Made by a program: the position numbers and the translations under genes. From contig JARACJ010000004.1 in assembly GCA_028767165.1 (NCBI GenBank), positions 186,001 to 250,000 on the forward strand: 64,000 nucleotides of DNA, in the 5' to 3' direction. Every line of letters begins with the position of its first letter. Positions within the stretch are counted from its first letter, which is position 1. A model generated the notes under the pieces. That model was given only the letters and a program-made list of their open reading frames with translations, did not search any database and had not been told where the DNA came from. Source of the DNA: Proteobacteria bacterium DTSAM18. GTDB lineage: Bacteria; Myxococcota_A; UBA796; GCA-2862545. Below are positions 47,683-55,541 of the stretch, piece by piece.

Positions 47683-48225
47683 TCAGAGCTGGTTGGCCAC
47701 GCCCTGCAGGGTGACGCCGACGTCGAGCGTGATGGCGGCCTCGATCTCGGTGTCGACCTCGGGGCGGTTGCCGGCGGCGTCGATGGTGAAGGTCATCGAC
47801 TGGCTGGTGGCGTAGTCGGTGAGGTCGACGTCGGGGAGCTCCATCTCGACCATGGTGGGGTCGTCACCGAAGTCGTCGTAGGACGCGATGAGGACCTCCG
47901 GCAGATCGGGCGCCACGACGTAGACGTCGAAGGACTCGATGAAGCCGAGGTGGCCGTCTTCGGGGGAGGTGACGGTCAGCGTGAACTCGGACAGGCGCAC
48001 GTCGACGATGTCGCCGGGCTCCACGCCCTGGTTCGCCAGGGTCTCGCTCTGGGTGATGTCCATGCTGGCGAACTTGCCGAAGCCCATGTCGCCGAGGAGC
48101 AGCTCGAGGGCCGTGGCCTTGTCGACCGTGGTGGTGCTCTCTTCCTTGAGCTTGATCGTGGTGAGCTTGCTGGTGCAGGCGGAGGAGAGGACGACGAGAC
48201 CGGCGAGGAACAGGCGAGGAAGCAT
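47683..48225 (-). CDS. Hypothetical lipoprotein
   Basis: A 180-residue lipoprotein (lipobox 'LSSAC', Cys17). A short basic stretch ('TSKLTTIKLKEE') leads to a beta-rich domain with 'VDVRLSEFTLTVTSPEDGHLGFIESFDVYVVAP' and 'SMTFTIDAAGNRPEVDTEIEAAITLDVGVTLQ'. The pattern recalls LEA14/WHy-like or lipid-binding beta sandwiches, weakly. It lies between the two ferritin-domain paralogues, so the pair is not a simple tandem duplication. GGAGCCCCC precedes the ATG. Confidence 0.65.
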   Translation of the reverse strand: MLPRLFLAGLVVLSSACTSKLTTIKLKEESTTTVDKATALELLLGDMGFGKFASMDITQSETLANQGVEPGDIVDVRLSEFTLTVTSPEDGHLGFIESFDVYVVAPDLPEVLIASYDDFGDDPTMVEMELPDVDLTDYATSQSMTFTIDAAGNRPEVDTEIEAAITLDVGVTLQGVANQL

Positions 48226-48423
48226 GGGGGCTCCGAGGTCGGGTGGGAGGTCGGCTTTATCGCGGTGGATGGGGTGGGGCGACCATCGGTGGGGAGTGTA
48301 GCAGTGGGGTGGGCATTCGGGGCGCACCGCCATGGACGGCTCGGTCGCGCACGCGCACGCACAGGGGCCACGGGTCACGGACGGGGGGCGCCCGGACGGT
48401 GTGACTTTGGATGGCGGACTGCA

Positions 48424-48445
48424 GGGGCGGGCCTTGGTCCGCCCG
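48424..48445. repeat. Dispersed hairpin repeat, copy 6 (hairpin A only)
   Basis: GGGGCGGGCCTTGGTCCGCCCG keeps the stem-loop with TT loop and one mismatch; the palindrome and hairpin C are missing. Confidence 0.6.
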
Positions 48446-48522
48446 TGTTCGCACCGGCTCGGACGCGCACGGGGCACGGCTTGTATGGCTGGCAATCTCG
48501 GCGGGTCGCACCACCGCCATGT

Positions 48523-48557
48523 CGGGCACGGGCACGGGCGCGGGCACGGGAACGGGT
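48523..48557. repeat. G/C tandem array
   Basis: GGGCAC/GGGCGC/GGGAAC hexamers in a row; the complement-type of the array at 34971-35004. Confidence 0.6.
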
Positions 48558-48571
48558 CTTGGCGCGGGACG

Positions 48572-50272
48572 TCACGCGGCCAGGGTGGCGTTCAGCCGTT
48601 CTCCGATCGCCGCCCGGAACAACCGCAGCGCCCCTTCCGGCACCACCGGCAGGCCCTCTGGCGCGTCGTGGCCGTCCGCCAGCGTCGCCAGCAGCGCGGT
48701 CGCCTGGCGGTCGAGCTCGGCACGCTCGTCGTCCGTCAGCTGCGCCTCGGCCCACTCGGCAACTCGCCAGGACAGCGCCGCGTGGCCTTCCTCGTCCGCC
48801 GTGATCTGCTGCCAGACGTCGCGGATGGGCCCTTCTGGAAGCCGGTCGGCCTGCCAGCGGCCGGTCATGGCGCCGAAGGTCTCGCGGACGCAGCCTTCGA
48901 GGCGGTTGTCGACGGCGAACTCGTACAGGGAGACGGGGCGGAAGGGATCGACCTCGACGTCGACCGGCGTCAGGCCGTGGGCGGCGGCGAGCTCGGTTTG
49001 CAGCCGGGCGTGGATGCGCTCTTCGCCTGCGGCGGTGCGGCAGTCGGCGACGAGGTCCGCAGGCGCGCCCAGGAGGGTGAGCTGGTCGGCCATGCGATCG
49101 AAGGCGAGGGCGGCGGCGGCCTCGAGCCCGGCGTAGCTGGCGAAGGTGTGGGCCATGGGGGCGGCGAGGCGGACGCCGGTGGTGAGGCGGCCGCAGACGG
49201 TGCCGTCGTTGACCCAGGGCGTGGCGGTGATGAGGGAGACGGTGCCGTCCTCCTCGACGAGGTAGCGGGCCCACCGGATGTAGTCGGTACACCCATAGTC
49301 CACCTGTCTCACGAACAGCTCGTAGTCGTCGCCCACCTCCTTGTAGAGCATGCCGGGGCTTCGTCCCATCGAGGTGGCGGTGTACAGGCTGCCCCAGGCC
49401 ATCGGATCCAGGGTGAACGCGAGGTAGGCTTCCTCGGGCGAGTCGATCGGCGTGATCCAGTCCAGGAACGTGCTGTCCATGGACGTGACGGTGACATCAC
49501 TGCCGTTGCAGGTGACCTCCCACATCTCGCTCGTGCCGTAGGGAGATGCAGTATCGAGAGTGCCGGTGTGGTCCCAAGGGTAGTCCTCGGCCGTGTCGGC
49601 GTACCAGGGGATGGGCGGGGCGGTGTCGTCGGACTGGGGGTCAGCGGTCTCTCCGGTGTCGCTGTCCCATCCCCACGAGTCCCCTATCGGTGGAAGGGGT
49701 GGACCGGCCCTGAAGGAGGCGGCGGCGCCACATAGATCGCCGAAGCCCGTCCAGTAGTAGCTCGTGACCGGGTGGTGGTAGAAGCCGGAGACCGTGGTCG
49801 TGCCGGTGATGTTCTGCAGGTGGCCCGCGTGGGGTCTGTCATCCCAAGGCATCACGGACCAGCACTGGTCGATGAACCCGGTGTCTTCCTCGTCGAAGCC
49901 GGAGTGGAACCACCAGCCGGAGTCGAGATCGATGGGGGAACTCCACATGACTTGCGCGGTGTCGTCGCAGGTCACGATGCCGGTGGGCAGGATACCCCCG
50001 GTGGGGCCGGTGTCTTCGGGTAGGGAGGTGTCGCCGGTAGGAGCGGTGTCCTCGGGCTGGGAGCTGTCGCCGGTTGGGCCGGTGTCTTCGGGCAGGGAGC
50101 TGTCGCCGGTTGGGCCGGTGTCTTCGGGAACGGACGTGTCTTCGGGCGTCGAGGTGTCCTCCGGCCCGCTGGTGTCGCCGCTCGGCGTGATCGAGCCGTC
50201 GTCGGCCGGGTCCGAACAGGCGGCGAGCGTCTGGCACGCGGCCAGCCAGATGAGGAAGGAGCGGTCCGTCAC
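48572..50272 (-). CDS. Lipoprotein with repeat linker, N-domain and ferritin-like diiron domain (paralogue 2)
   Basis: A 566-residue lipoprotein starting at GTG 50272 (GAGG upstream), lipobox 'LAAC'. A linker of tandem 12-residue repeats (PEDTGPTGDSSL type, DNA about 50000-50170) precedes the N-domain. This domain has 'YWTGFGDLCG' and 'WEVTCNGS'. The C-terminal ferritin-like domain is about 88% identical by eye to that of the 45809-47194 gene and keeps all ligands (GLEAA, EERIH, RETFG, DEEGH), while the N-domains are far more divergent. This suggests gene conversion or module exchange. Location: outer or inner membrane surface, facing the envelope. Confidence 0.75.
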   Translation of the reverse strand: MTDRSFLIWLAACQTLAACSDPADDGSITPSGDTSGPEDTSTPEDTSVPEDTGPTGDSSLPEDTGPTGDSSQPEDTAPTGDTSLPEDTGPTGGILPTGIVTCDDTAQVMWSSPIDLDSGWWFHSGFDEEDTGFIDQCWSVMPWDDRPHAGHLQNITGTTTVSGFYHHPVTSYYWTGFGDLCGAAASFRAGPPLPPIGDSWGWDSDTGETADPQSDDTAPPIPWYADTAEDYPWDHTGTLDTASPYGTSEMWEVTCNGSDVTVTSMDSTFLDWITPIDSPEEAYLAFTLDPMAWGSLYTATSMGRSPGMLYKEVGDDYELFVRQVDYGCTDYIRWARYLVEEDGTVSLITATPWVNDGTVCGRLTTGVRLAAPMAHTFASYAGLEAAAALAFDRMADQLTLLGAPADLVADCRTAAGEERIHARLQTELAAAHGLTPVDVEVDPFRPVSLYEFAVDNRLEGCVRETFGAMTGRWQADRLPEGPIRDVWQQITADEEGHAALSWRVAEWAEAQLTDDERAELDRQATALLATLADGHDAPEGLPVVPEGALRLFRAAIGERLNATLAA

Positions 50273-50339
50273 GGGGTACCTCGGTGCGGGGCATGATGTT
50301 GCAAGGTACCGTATGGCGAGGGTGCAACGCCAGAAGGAC

Positions 50340-50371
50340 GTAGCGTAGGGGCGCTGCTTGCTGCGCCCGTC
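50340..50371. repeat. Short hairpin repeat, copy upstream of paralogue 2
   Basis: All 32 bases starting GTAGCGTAGGGGCGCTGC match those at 47264-47295. Both lie about 70 bases upstream of a ferritin-domain paralogue. Confidence 0.7.
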
Positions 50372-50480
50372 TGCGATGGCCTGGCTTTCGCCTTTGCGTC
50401 GTACGGGCGCTGTGTGGGGCGTCGGGGTTCGGGCCCGGAGGGTGGTCCTTGGGGGGCGCGTTTCCTCAGCCGTTCCGGTG

Positions 50481-50552
50481 GTTCGGGGCCAGGGCGGGCC
50501 AAGGCCCGCCCGTACGTACGGGCGCCCCTTGGGGCGCCCTGGTGTGGACCCG
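50481..50552. repeat. Dispersed hairpin repeat, copy 7a (intact)
   Basis: Full unit: GGGCGGGCCAAGGCCCGCCC, CGTACGTACG, GGGCGCCCCTTGGGGCGCCC, CTGGTGTGGACCCGG. The best-preserved copy in the window. Confidence 0.85.
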
Positions 50553-50596
50553 GGTGGTGTTTCTTGGGGGGCGCGTCCCCTCAGACGTTCCGGTGG

Positions 50597-50630
50597 TTCG
50601 GCGCCCGGGCGGACCAAGGCCCGCCCCTAC
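50597..50630. repeat. Dispersed hairpin repeat, copy 7b (half)
   Basis: GGGCGGACCAAGGCCCGCCC with one mismatch; it reaches the stop codon region of msrA. Confidence 0.65.
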
Positions 50631-51229
50631 TTGCGGTCTTCGCCCCACACCCGGTCGAGCTGCTCCTCCCGCTGGCATGCCTGCTTGTAGATGGCGTACC
50701 TGGCGGGGTTCTTCAGGTAGTAGTCCTGGTGGTAGTCCTCCGCGACCCAGAAGGTTCCCGCCGGGATCACCTTGGTGAAGATGGCGTCGCCGAAGCGGCG
50801 CGACACCTCCTCGCGGGACTTGTCGGCGGCGGCGTGCTGCACGGCGTCGGTCGGGAAGATGGCACTCTCGTACTGGCTTCCCTGGTCGCAGAACTGGCCG
50901 CCGTCCTGGGTGGGGTCGACGTTCTTCCAGTAGATGTCCAGCAGCGTGTCGTAGGTGACCTTGCTCGGGTCGTAGACGATGCGGATGGCCTCGACGTGGC
51001 CCGTGCGGCCGCTGGAGACCTGCTCGTAGGTGGGGTGCTCGGTCATGCCGCCGATGTAGCCGGACGTGGTGCTCAGCACGCCGTCCTGGGCGTCGAAGGG
51101 GCCCTCCATGCACCAGAAGCAGCCGGCGGCGAAGATGGCGACCTTCTGGCCGGGCTCCGGCGGCGGGGCGGCCTCGGTCTGGGCGAGGGCGGGGCTGGCG
51201 AGCAGGGCAGTGAGGAGCAGGCTGTGCAT
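50627..51229 (-). CDS. msrA: Peptide-methionine (S)-S-oxide reductase MsrA, exported
   Basis: A 200-residue MsrA with a signal peptide ('LLLTALLASPALAQ'), so it repairs oxidised methionine in periplasmic proteins. The catalytic motif 'AAGCFWCMEGPF' gives Cys37 (nucleophile) and Cys40. Family blocks 'GYIGG', 'HPTYEQVSSGRTGHVEAI', 'QGSQYESAIF' and 'EDYHQDYYLKNP' are all present. The last few C-terminal codons run into a repeat copy. No MsrB is nearby. Confidence 0.95.
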   Translation of the reverse strand: MHSLLLTALLASPALAQTEAAPPPEPGQKVAIFAAGCFWCMEGPFDAQDGVLSTTSGYIGGMTEHPTYEQVSSGRTGHVEAIRIVYDPSKVTYDTLLDIYWKNVDPTQDGGQFCDQGSQYESAIFPTDAVQHAAADKSREEVSRRFGDAIFTKVIPAGTFWVAEDYHQDYYLKNPARYAIYKQACQREEQLDRVWGEDRK

Positions 51230-51283
51230 GGGGCCTCCCGGGGTGTGTTCCTGGAGGTCCGACGCGTGAGCCGCCCCCTCGTT

Positions 51284-52591
51284 TCAGGTGGCCGGGTTCA
51301 GCGCCTTCGGCAACCGCAGGCCGTAGGTGACGATGCGCATGCCCATGAGCAGGCACAGCGCGACCCACAGCAGGTGGTTGTCGCCCTGCCTTCCCGCCCA
51401 CCAGGCCACCGGGAAGAAGCCGAGACCGGCGCTGACGACCATGGCGTTGCGGATGTCCTTGCCCAGGGTGAGGCCGTTGAACACGCCGTCGAGCACGTAG
51501 GCCACGCTGCCGAGGAGCATCACGGGGGCGAGCCACCAGCGGTAGTCGTCGACCACCGCGAGGATGGCCGGCTGGTCGGTGAGCAGCTCGAGGGACCCCG
51601 CGGGCCAGAACATGGCCCAGGCCACGAACAGGCCGGCGCAGACCATGCCCCAGCGGATGCCGAGCTTCGTGATCTGCAGCACCATGCCCGGTCGACCGGC
51701 GCCGAACTCCCGGCCCGTCATGCGGCTGGCGGCCATGGCGAAGCCGTCGATGACGAAGGAGCCGAGGGAGACCCACTTGAGCAGGATGGTGTTGGCCGCC
51801 AGCAGCAGCGTGCCCATCGCGGCCGCCTGGGCGGTGACGTAGGACATCGCGCCCACCAGCGCGAGGCTGCGGATGATGATGTCGCGGCTCAGGGAGAACA
51901 GCCGCCCCCAGCCGTGGGTCTTCAGGAGCGTGCCGAGTCGGGTGCGCCAGGGAAGCGTCGGCAGCAACACGCTCATGCCCAGGGCCCACCCCGCCGCGTG
52001 GCCCAGGGAGGTGGCCCAGCCGGCCCCTGCGGCGCCCCAGCCGAGCTTGGTGACGAACAGCACGTCGAAGACGATGTTCACCGCGTTGGTGACCGCGGCC
52101 ATCAGCAGCAGCGTGCGTGCCCGGCCCATGCCCTGCAGGATGCCCAGGGTGGCGAAGTTCATCAGGGTGAGGGGGGCCACCAGGATGCGGGCGTGGAAGT
52201 AGGACATGCCCGCCCGGGTGACCTCCGGCTCGGCCTGGAGGAACGAGAAGGCGCCGGCCGCCAGGGGCCACTGCAGCAGCCACAGCACGATGCCGAGCCC
52301 CAGGGCCAGCCACAGGCTGCGCATCGCGACGAGACCCGCCTCCTTGTGGTCGCCGGCGCCCTCGGACTGCGAATACAGGCCCGTGGTGCTGATGCGCAGG
52401 AAGCCGAACACGGCCCAGATGAGGTCGAACAGGATCGAGCCGAGGGCCACGCCCGCCAGGTGGTGGGGGGAGTCGAGGTGTCCGAGCACGGCGGTGTCGA
52501 CCAGGCCCACCAAGGGAACGGTGAGGCTGGCGAGGATGAACGGCACCGCCAGGCGGATGAGTTCTTCGCGGAGGGCTCGGACGGAGGACAT
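51284..52591 (-). CDS. MATE family efflux transporter
   Basis: A 435-residue polytopic protein with about twelve helices in two homologous halves. The N-terminal 'LAVPFILASLTVPLVGLVDTAVLGHL' is the MATE/DinF signature, followed by 'GFLRISTTGLYSQSEGAGD', which is typical of DinF-type members. It exports drugs or oxidants by Na+ or H+ antiport; the substrate is unknown. A promoter candidate (TTGCGA-17 bp-GATAGT) lies at 52645-52617. Confidence 0.9.
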   Translation of the reverse strand: MSSVRALREELIRLAVPFILASLTVPLVGLVDTAVLGHLDSPHHLAGVALGSILFDLIWAVFGFLRISTTGLYSQSEGAGDHKEAGLVAMRSLWLALGLGIVLWLLQWPLAAGAFSFLQAEPEVTRAGMSYFHARILVAPLTLMNFATLGILQGMGRARTLLLMAAVTNAVNIVFDVLFVTKLGWGAAGAGWATSLGHAAGWALGMSVLLPTLPWRTRLGTLLKTHGWGRLFSLSRDIIIRSLALVGAMSYVTAQAAAMGTLLLAANTILLKWVSLGSFVIDGFAMAASRMTGREFGAGRPGMVLQITKLGIRWGMVCAGLFVAWAMFWPAGSLELLTDQPAILAVVDDYRWWLAPVMLLGSVAYVLDGVFNGLTLGKDIRNAMVVSAGLGFFPVAWWAGRQGDNHLLWVALCLLMGMRIVTYGLRLPKALNPAT

Positions 52592-52616
52592 GCGGATCCG
52601 GGGGATGTTGGCGGAT

Positions 52617-52645
52617 ACTATCGGCGGGTCCGAGAGTACTCGCAA
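52617..52645 (-). promoter_or_regulatory. Promoter candidate for the MATE gene
   Basis: On the minus strand, TTGCGA (52645-52640) and GATAGT (52622-52617) are 17 bp apart, 26 bases before the start codon. Confidence 0.4.
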
Positions 52646-52714
52646 GCTGTGACAGCGGTCATCTGTCGTTCGGGGTATGCCCTGCGGGGAATTCGTGCAC
52701 GAGGAGGGTCGACC

Positions 52715-54121
52715 GTGGCCTGGTGGATGCTGGCGTTGATGGGCATGACGGCAGGAGCGGTGGAACCGATGGAGGCCACCGCGCCGACGCTCCCCGACCC
52801 CCTCGCGGAGCAGGCCTACCTCACGGGCGTGTGGGCCTACCTGTACGGCCTGCCCTACCTGCAGGGCCTGCAGGAGCGCTACGATCTCACCCACCGCACC
52901 CACGCGGACGACCCGGTCTACGCCCCGCTCAACCACCTGTTCTATCTCGACGGTCCGGACGTGGAGGGACTGCTGTCCGATCATCCCGACGCCGACGGCC
53001 TGGCGGCACTGGGCCACGTGAGCGTGTGGGACGGCCCGGTGGTCCTCGAGGTGCCGTCCATCCGCGGTCGCTTCGCGATGATCCAGATCACCGACCTCAC
53101 CGGCGCCCAGGTGGCCCGGTTCGGCGGCGCGGACGGCACGATCCCCGCCGGTCGGTACGCGCTCGTCTCGGAGGACTACGAGGGCGAGCTCCCGGCAGGA
53201 CTGCAGCCCCTGCGGCTCCGGGGCACCGACGCCCGGGTGCGCGTCCACATCCGGGCCACCAGCGTGGCCGATGCCTCCAACGCCCGCCGGCTGCTGCACC
53301 GCATCACCCTGGCCCCCCTCCCCGAGTGGACCGCCGGCCGCGTGGGCCTGAACCTCAGCCTGTCGGCCCAGGAGGTCACCCAGCCGTGGACCTCCCACGA
53401 CGCCGTCCAGGAGCTGCACCTCGTGGCCGAGCGCATGCTCCGCAACCCGCCGGCCCCCGAAGAGGACTTCCTCGTCTCCCAGATGTCCGCCATCGGGCTG
53501 ACCCCGGGCCTGTTCCGCAGCAAGGACCTCGGTCCCGAGCGGCTGGGCGCCCTCGCCCGTGCCCGGCGGACGGCGTCCCAGCTCGTGGCCGTGGGCCAGA
53601 ACAAGGCGGTGAAGGAGCAGTCCGGCTGGCAGGGCGTCGTGGGGTCCGCACCCGGCCACGATCTCGCCATGCGGGCCGCGCTGGCCGATGCGCAGGCCTG
53701 GCAGCCCGACGACCTGCTGGTCTTCACCCGTGGTGAGGACGACGAGGATCGGCCGCTGACCGGTGAGCGATCGCTGCAGGTCGTGCTGCACCGCGATGCC
53801 CTCGGCGAGATGGGCGCCTCCCTCACGGTCGTGCCGGAGGAGGGGGACGCCCGCGCGCTGGCCACCTGGAGCGATGGCGTGTCCTTCGACGACGAGGGCG
53901 CCCTGACGGTCCTGCTGCAGCCGGACGAGCCCGACACCCTTCCCGAGCACACCGCGTGGCTTGCCGTGCCCGAGGGTACCTATGACCTCGTGCTCCGGGC
54001 CTACGTCCCGGCCTTCGGCGACGACGGTGCCCTGCCGCCCCTGCCCGGCGTGGTCAGCGCGGGAGCACCTGGGGTAGAACGCGACCCCGAGCAGACCTCT
54101 CCCTCCCCGGAGTCCCCGTGA
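52715..54121 (+). CDS. DUF1254/DUF1214-type exported protein
   Basis: A 468-residue protein starting at GTG 52715 with GAGGAGGG six bases upstream. A short signal ('WWMLALMGMTAGAV') is followed by the DUF1254 pattern: 'AYLTGVWAYLYGLPYLQGLQERY', 'PLNHLFYL', 'VVLEVPSIRGRFAMIQITDLTG'. The C-terminal beta domain ('LQVVLHRDALGEMGASLTVV', 'LAVPEGTYDLVLRAYVPAFGDDGAL') corresponds to DUF1214. The family's biochemical role is unknown. The stop overlaps the DUF368 gene start by 4 bases, so their functions may be linked. Confidence 0.82.
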   Translation: MAWWMLALMGMTAGAVEPMEATAPTLPDPLAEQAYLTGVWAYLYGLPYLQGLQERYDLTHRTHADDPVYAPLNHLFYLDGPDVEGLLSDHPDADGLAALGHVSVWDGPVVLEVPSIRGRFAMIQITDLTGAQVARFGGADGTIPAGRYALVSEDYEGELPAGLQPLRLRGTDARVRVHIRATSVADASNARRLLHRITLAPLPEWTAGRVGLNLSLSAQEVTQPWTSHDAVQELHLVAERMLRNPPAPEEDFLVSQMSAIGLTPGLFRSKDLGPERLGALARARRTASQLVAVGQNKAVKEQSGWQGVVGSAPGHDLAMRAALADAQAWQPDDLLVFTRGEDDEDRPLTGERSLQVVLHRDALGEMGASLTVVPEEGDARALATWSDGVSFDDEGALTVLLQPDEPDTLPEHTAWLAVPEGTYDLVLRAYVPAFGDDGALPPLPGVVSAGAPGVERDPEQTSPSPESP

Positions 54122-55122
54122 GCACCAGCCACCCCACCGTCGAGCCCCCGATGACCGATGCCCACCCCGCCGAGCAGGTTCCCCGTGCCGTGGCCGGTGG
54201 CCTGCTGATGGGCCTGGCCAACCTGGTGCCGGGCATCAGTGGCGGCACCATGCTGCTGGCGGCGGGCGTGTACGAGGGCTTCGTCGACGCCGTCTCCGAG
54301 ATCACCACCCTCAAGTTCAAGCGCAGCTCGCTGCTGCTGCTGGGTACGATCGTCCTGTCGGCCACGGTCGCGGTCATCCTGGGCGCGGGCATGGTGAAGA
54401 ACCTCGTCGTGGAGCAGCGCTGGATCATGTACAGCCTGTTCATCGGCCTCACCCTCGGCGGCGTGCCCCTGCTGTGGCGTCTGGCGAAGCCCGCGAAGCC
54501 GTCGTTCTTCGTGGGGGCCGTCGTCGGTCTCGGTGTGATGATCGCCATGGCGTTGCTGCAGCCCGCCCAGGGCTCCGCCAGCTCCAACCCCCTCAGCCTC
54601 GGTCTCGCCGGCGTGGCGGGTGCGTCGGCCATGATCCTGCCGGGCCTGTCCGGTGGCTACCTGCTGCTGCTGATGGGCCAGTACATCCCGATCCTGTCCG
54701 GCCTGTCCGAGCTCAAGGACGCGCTGAAGGCCATGGACATCGCGGCCATCATGGACGTGGGCCTGTCGGTCATCATGCCGGTGGGCCTGGGCGTCGTCAT
54801 CGGCGTGGTGGCGGTGTCGAACCTCGTCAAGTGGCTGCTCGATCACCACCGTCAGCTCACCCTCGGCCTCCTCATGGGCCTGGTCCTGGGGGCCGTCTTC
54901 GGCCTGTGGCCCTTCCAGGAGATCCTGGAGCCCGTGTTCGGCGAGACCATCATCAAGGGCCAGGTGGTCACGGCAGACAACATCGCCGGTTTCGACCGCG
55001 AGGACTACCCCACCGGCTTCTTCACGCCCACGGGCATGCAGGCCGTGGGCTCGCTGGCGCTGATGGTGGTGGGCTACGGCATCACCGTGCTCGTGGCGAA
55101 GTTCGGTGGCCACCAGGACTGA
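54118..55122 (+). CDS. DUF368 (PopT-like) polyprenyl-phosphate transporter
   Basis: A 334-residue membrane protein with about eight to ten helices. The family hallmark, two similar halves each holding 'PGxSGG', is present: 'LANLVPGISGGTMLLAAGVYEGF' and 'GASAMILPGLSGGYLLLLMGQY'. DUF368 proteins (PopT) recycle undecaprenyl phosphate across the inner membrane for envelope synthesis. The start is GTG 54118 (4-base overlap); an internal ATG at 54151 would remove only the polar N-tail. GAG-rich bases upstream serve as RBS. Confidence 0.9.
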   Translation: MSTSHPTVEPPMTDAHPAEQVPRAVAGGLLMGLANLVPGISGGTMLLAAGVYEGFVDAVSEITTLKFKRSSLLLLGTIVLSATVAVILGAGMVKNLVVEQRWIMYSLFIGLTLGGVPLLWRLAKPAKPSFFVGAVVGLGVMIAMALLQPAQGSASSNPLSLGLAGVAGASAMILPGLSGGYLLLLMGQYIPILSGLSELKDALKAMDIAAIMDVGLSVIMPVGLGVVIGVVAVSNLVKWLLDHHRQLTLGLLMGLVLGAVFGLWPFQEILEPVFGETIIKGQVVTADNIAGFDREDYPTGFFTPTGMQAVGSLALMVVGYGITVLVAKFGGHQD

Positions 55123-55128
55123 GACGAC

Positions 55129-55533
55129 TCAGCCCTCTTCGAGGTGCCGCTGAAGCGCCTGCCGCATCTCGGGCGGGATCGGCGTGGGGCGCTCGGTGGC
55201 CTTGCTGGTGATCACGACGACGGAGTCGCCGGTGGCCACGACGGCATCGCCCTCGTAGGCCCGGTAGCCGAGGGTGAAGCTGCTGTTGCCGATGCGGGTG
55301 ACGAAGGCCTGCACCCGCACCTGCGTGGGCGCGATCACCGGGCGCTTGTACTGGCACTGCGTGGCGGCGATGAGGGGGCGCAGCACGCCCTCCTCCTCGC
55401 CCTGCCACACGCCGATGTCCTTGAACAGCTCCAGGCGACAGCTCTCGAACCACACGAAGTAGCGCACGTTGTTGACGTGGCCGAAGGCGTCGTTCTCGTT
55501 CCAGTGCACGTGGAAGCTGATCTCGGTGGACAT
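55129..55533 (-). CDS. Hotdog-fold acyl-CoA thioesterase (YbgC/4HBT-like)
   Basis: A 134-residue hotdog enzyme. The signature 'FHVHWNENDAFGHVNNVRYFVWFESCRLELF' contains the catalytic Asp and Asn of the 4-hydroxybenzoyl-CoA thioesterase type (D-x-F/Y-GHVNN-x-x-Y). The rest follows the hotdog sheet ('CQYKRPVIAPTQVRVQAFVTRIGNSSFTLGYRAY'). It hydrolyses an acyl-CoA; the acyl group is unknown. It starts 8 bases after the cobalamin-riboswitch-controlled lipoprotein gene, so it is probably on the same transcript. Confidence 0.88.
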   Translation of the reverse strand: MSTEISFHVHWNENDAFGHVNNVRYFVWFESCRLELFKDIGVWQGEEEGVLRPLIAATQCQYKRPVIAPTQVRVQAFVTRIGNSSFTLGYRAYEGDAVVATGDSVVVITSKATERPTPIPPEMRQALQRHLEEG

Positions 55534-55541
55534 CGGAGTGC

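Larger units (their letters stand above)
48226..48571. other. Non-coding region with partial repeats
   Basis: It contains a GCGCACGCGCACGCACAGGG-type alternating stretch (near 48345-48365), a partial dispersed repeat (48424-48445) and a G/C tandem array (48523-48557). No gene or promoter recognised with confidence. Confidence 0.55.
50273..50626. other. Non-coding region with repeat copies
   Basis: It holds the short hairpin repeat (50340-50371) and two copies of the dispersed repeat (50481-50552, 50597-50630), each preceded by a direct repeat CGTTCCGGTGGTTCGG. No gene. Confidence 0.65.

Noticed and set aside
50414-52714. N-terminal extension of the DUF1254 protein by about 767 codons
   Set aside because: It crosses repeats and lies antisense to msrA and the MATE gene; GTG 52715 has a strong RBS and begins a signal peptide.
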